Assembly (NCBI GenBank): GCA_016844545.1 | Contig: JAENJC010000060.1 | Coordinates: 1 to 7,318, forward strand | Reading direction: 5' to 3' | Source: Deltaproteobacteria bacterium | Lineage (GTDB): Bacteria; Desulfobacterota; JAENJC01 | Length of the DNA stretch: 7,318 bases | Shown here: piece after piece, positions 5,969 through 7,318 of the stretch | Layout of the letters: every line of letters begins with the position of its first letter | How positions within the stretch are numbered: position 1 is the stretch's first letter | Program-made: the position numbers and the translations under genes | The notes under the pieces: generated by a model | Seen by the model: only the letters and a program-made list of their open reading frames with translations | Database searches by the model: none | Told to the model about the DNA's origin: nothing

Positions 5969-7318
5969 ATTCTATTCATCCCATCTTCCAGCTTCTTCTT
6001 TGTAGCCACAAGCTCGGCCTCTTTCCCCTTCTCCTTATCTATCACGGATTGCGGGGCCTTTTTTATAAACTCTTCGTTGTTAAGTTTATTCTGTACCTGC
6101 GCCAACTCCTTTTCTACCTTTGCCAGCTCTTTTTTCAGCCTCTCAGCCTCTTCCTTTGCTGCAGCCGGTGACTTTTCAAATACAACAAAGAGCTCCATAT
6201 CTGCGACGATCGCAGTGGCAGCGCCCTTCAGCTTGTCACTATCCGCTACAAATTTAAGGCTGGCCACTTTTGCCAGGTTTTTCAGATATCCTTCATTCGT
6301 GGAAAGTATCCCCCTCTTTTCCTTATCAGAAGCCGAAACAAGCAGATCCACCGTAGCTGAGGGCGGGACATTTAACTCAGCCCTCAGGTTTCTTACAGCC
6401 TTTGTCGCCTCTATTATCAGCACCATGGCCTTCTCTGCCTCCGTATCCTTCAGGAGGTCGCTGTACATCGGATAGTCGGCAACCATAATGCTTGCAGGCA
6501 TTTCTGCATCATCATCAACAAAACCTGTCTTTCTGTCAATCTTACCGCCAGCCAGTTTCCCTTCCTGAGTGAGGGTCTGCCATATCTCCTCGGATATAAA
6601 CGGCATGAAGGGGTGAAGTAGCCTCAGAGATGTTTCCATGGAACGGAAAAGCACATGCTGGGCAGCCCTTCTTTCGGCCTCACCGCCAATTCTACCTTGC
6701 AGAACCGGCTTTGCCAGTTCTATGTACCAGTCGCACAGTTCATGCCAGACAAAATGGTATATGGCATTCGCCGCATCGTTGAACCTGTATGACTCAAGGG
6801 ACTCAAGTGTTTCTTTTATTGCTGCATTTGTCCTTACAACTATCCAGCGATCGGCAAGGGAGTAAGAGAGCTGGGAAAGCTCAATATCATCAGGGTTATA
6901 GTCGTTCAGATTCATCATGGAGAATCTTGCAGCATTCCATATCTTGTTGGCAAAGTTTCTGTAACCCTCTATCCTCTCCTCTGAGAGCTTTATGTCCCTC
7001 CCCTGAGCAGCCATGGCTGCAAGGGTAAACCTTAAGGCATCTGTCCCGTACCTCTCCATTATAACAAGGGGGTCTATCACGTTCCCCTTGGACTTGGACA
7101 TCTTCTGTCCCTGGGCGTCACGGACAAGGTCATGTATGTAAACAGTCTTAAAAGGCACGTCCCCCATGAACTTGAGTCCCATCATCATCATCCTGGCCAC
7201 CCAGAAGAATATTATGTCAAAACCTGTGACAAGGGCAGATGTGGGGTAGTAACGTCTCACATCTTCCGTCCTGTCCGGCCACCCCATTGTGGAAAAAGGC
7301 CAGAGGGCCGAGGAGAAC
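5959..7318 (-). CDS. valS: Valyl-tRNA synthetase (C-terminal half)
   Basis: A class I aminoacyl-tRNA synthetase that charges tRNA-Val in the cytoplasm. The right edge of the window cuts it: about 452 C-terminal residues are present of a protein that is usually about 870-950 residues, and no start codon is in view. The first complete codons read FSSALWPFST followed by MGWPD, the conserved W-F-S-S-A-L-W-P-F-S-T stretch of ValRS. The catalytic KMSKS motif is at 7104-7090 (GQKMSKSKGNVIDP). The anticodon-binding helical domain follows (LADRWIV onwards, about 6870-6450). The C-terminus is the ValRS coiled-coil arm (AAAKEEAERLKKELAKVEKE onwards, about 6165-5965), which contacts the tRNA body. The reading frame is open to a TAG at 5961-5959, which lies inside the start of the next gene. 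Nothing suggests it is broken. Confidence 0.97.
   Translation of the reverse strand, partial: FSSALWPFSTMGWPDRTEDVRRYYPTSALVTGFDIIFFWVARMMMMGLKFMGDVPFKTVYIHDLVRDAQGQKMSKSKGNVIDPLVIMERYGTDALRFTLAAMAAQGRDIKLSEERIEGYRNFANKIWNAARFSMMNLNDYNPDDIELSQLSYSLADRWIVVRTNAAIKETLESLESYRFNDAANAIYHFVWHELCDWYIELAKPVLQGRIGGEAERRAAQHVLFRSMETSLRLLHPFMPFISEEIWQTLTQEGKLAGGKIDRKTGFVDDDAEMPASIMVADYPMYSDLLKDTEAEKAMVLIIEATKAVRNLRAELNVPPSATVDLLVSASDKEKRGILSTNEGYLKNLAKVASLKFVADSDKLKGAATAIVADMELFVVFEKSPAAAKEEAERLKKELAKVEKELAQVQNKLNNEEFIKKAPQSVIDKEKGKEAELVATKKKLEDGMNRICS

Noticed and set aside
1..7318. CRISPR array, tRNA or rRNA gene, insertion sequence or phage module
   Set aside because: The window is almost fully covered by conserved minus-strand genes, and no repeat array, transposase motif or tRNA-like fold was found in the short gaps.

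Overview
All genes in this window read on the minus strand, so transcription runs from right to left. They form one tightly packed gene string: the 3' half of valS, a PATAN (DUF4388)-receiver-GAF protein, a single-domain CheY, a CheA histidine kinase, a GspA/ExeA-type AAA+ ATPase, a CheW with a long acidic N-terminal extension, and the first 32 codons of a second CheW. Spacings are short: 10-nt overlap, 46 nt, 10 nt, 3 nt, 113 nt and a 4-nt ATGA overlap. This suggests one operon with much translational coupling. The only real intergenic space is the 113 nt before the first cheW, and it holds a long imperfect inverted repeat.

The organism is a bacterium of mid GC content. PATAN-receiver proteins, CheA with a P2-like insert and GspA-like ATPases together are most familiar from Desulfobacterota (former Deltaproteobacteria) and Nitrospirota. 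This is an inference from gene style; no marker in the window fixes the phylum.

Layout from the 5' end of the transcript: 7318-5959 is valS, cut by the window edge. 5968-4289 is the PATAN-REC-GAF protein, starting inside the last codons of valS. 4242-3874 (cheY) and 3863-1806 (cheA) both appear to start at TTG. 1802-999 is the AAA+ ATPase, with its ribosome binding site inside the end of cheA. 1000-948 is the inverted repeat. 885-94 is the first cheW, and 97-1 is the start of the second.

A working model is as follows. CheA autophosphorylates on His53 and passes phosphate to the stand-alone CheY and possibly to the receiver of the PATAN protein. One or both CheW proteins couple CheA to receptors that are not in this window. 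The AAA+ ATPase resembles those of type II secretion and pilus (MshM-like) systems, so the pathway's output could be surface assembly or twitching rather than a flagellar motor. No flagellar gene, receptor, CheR or CheB is visible, so the output remains open.
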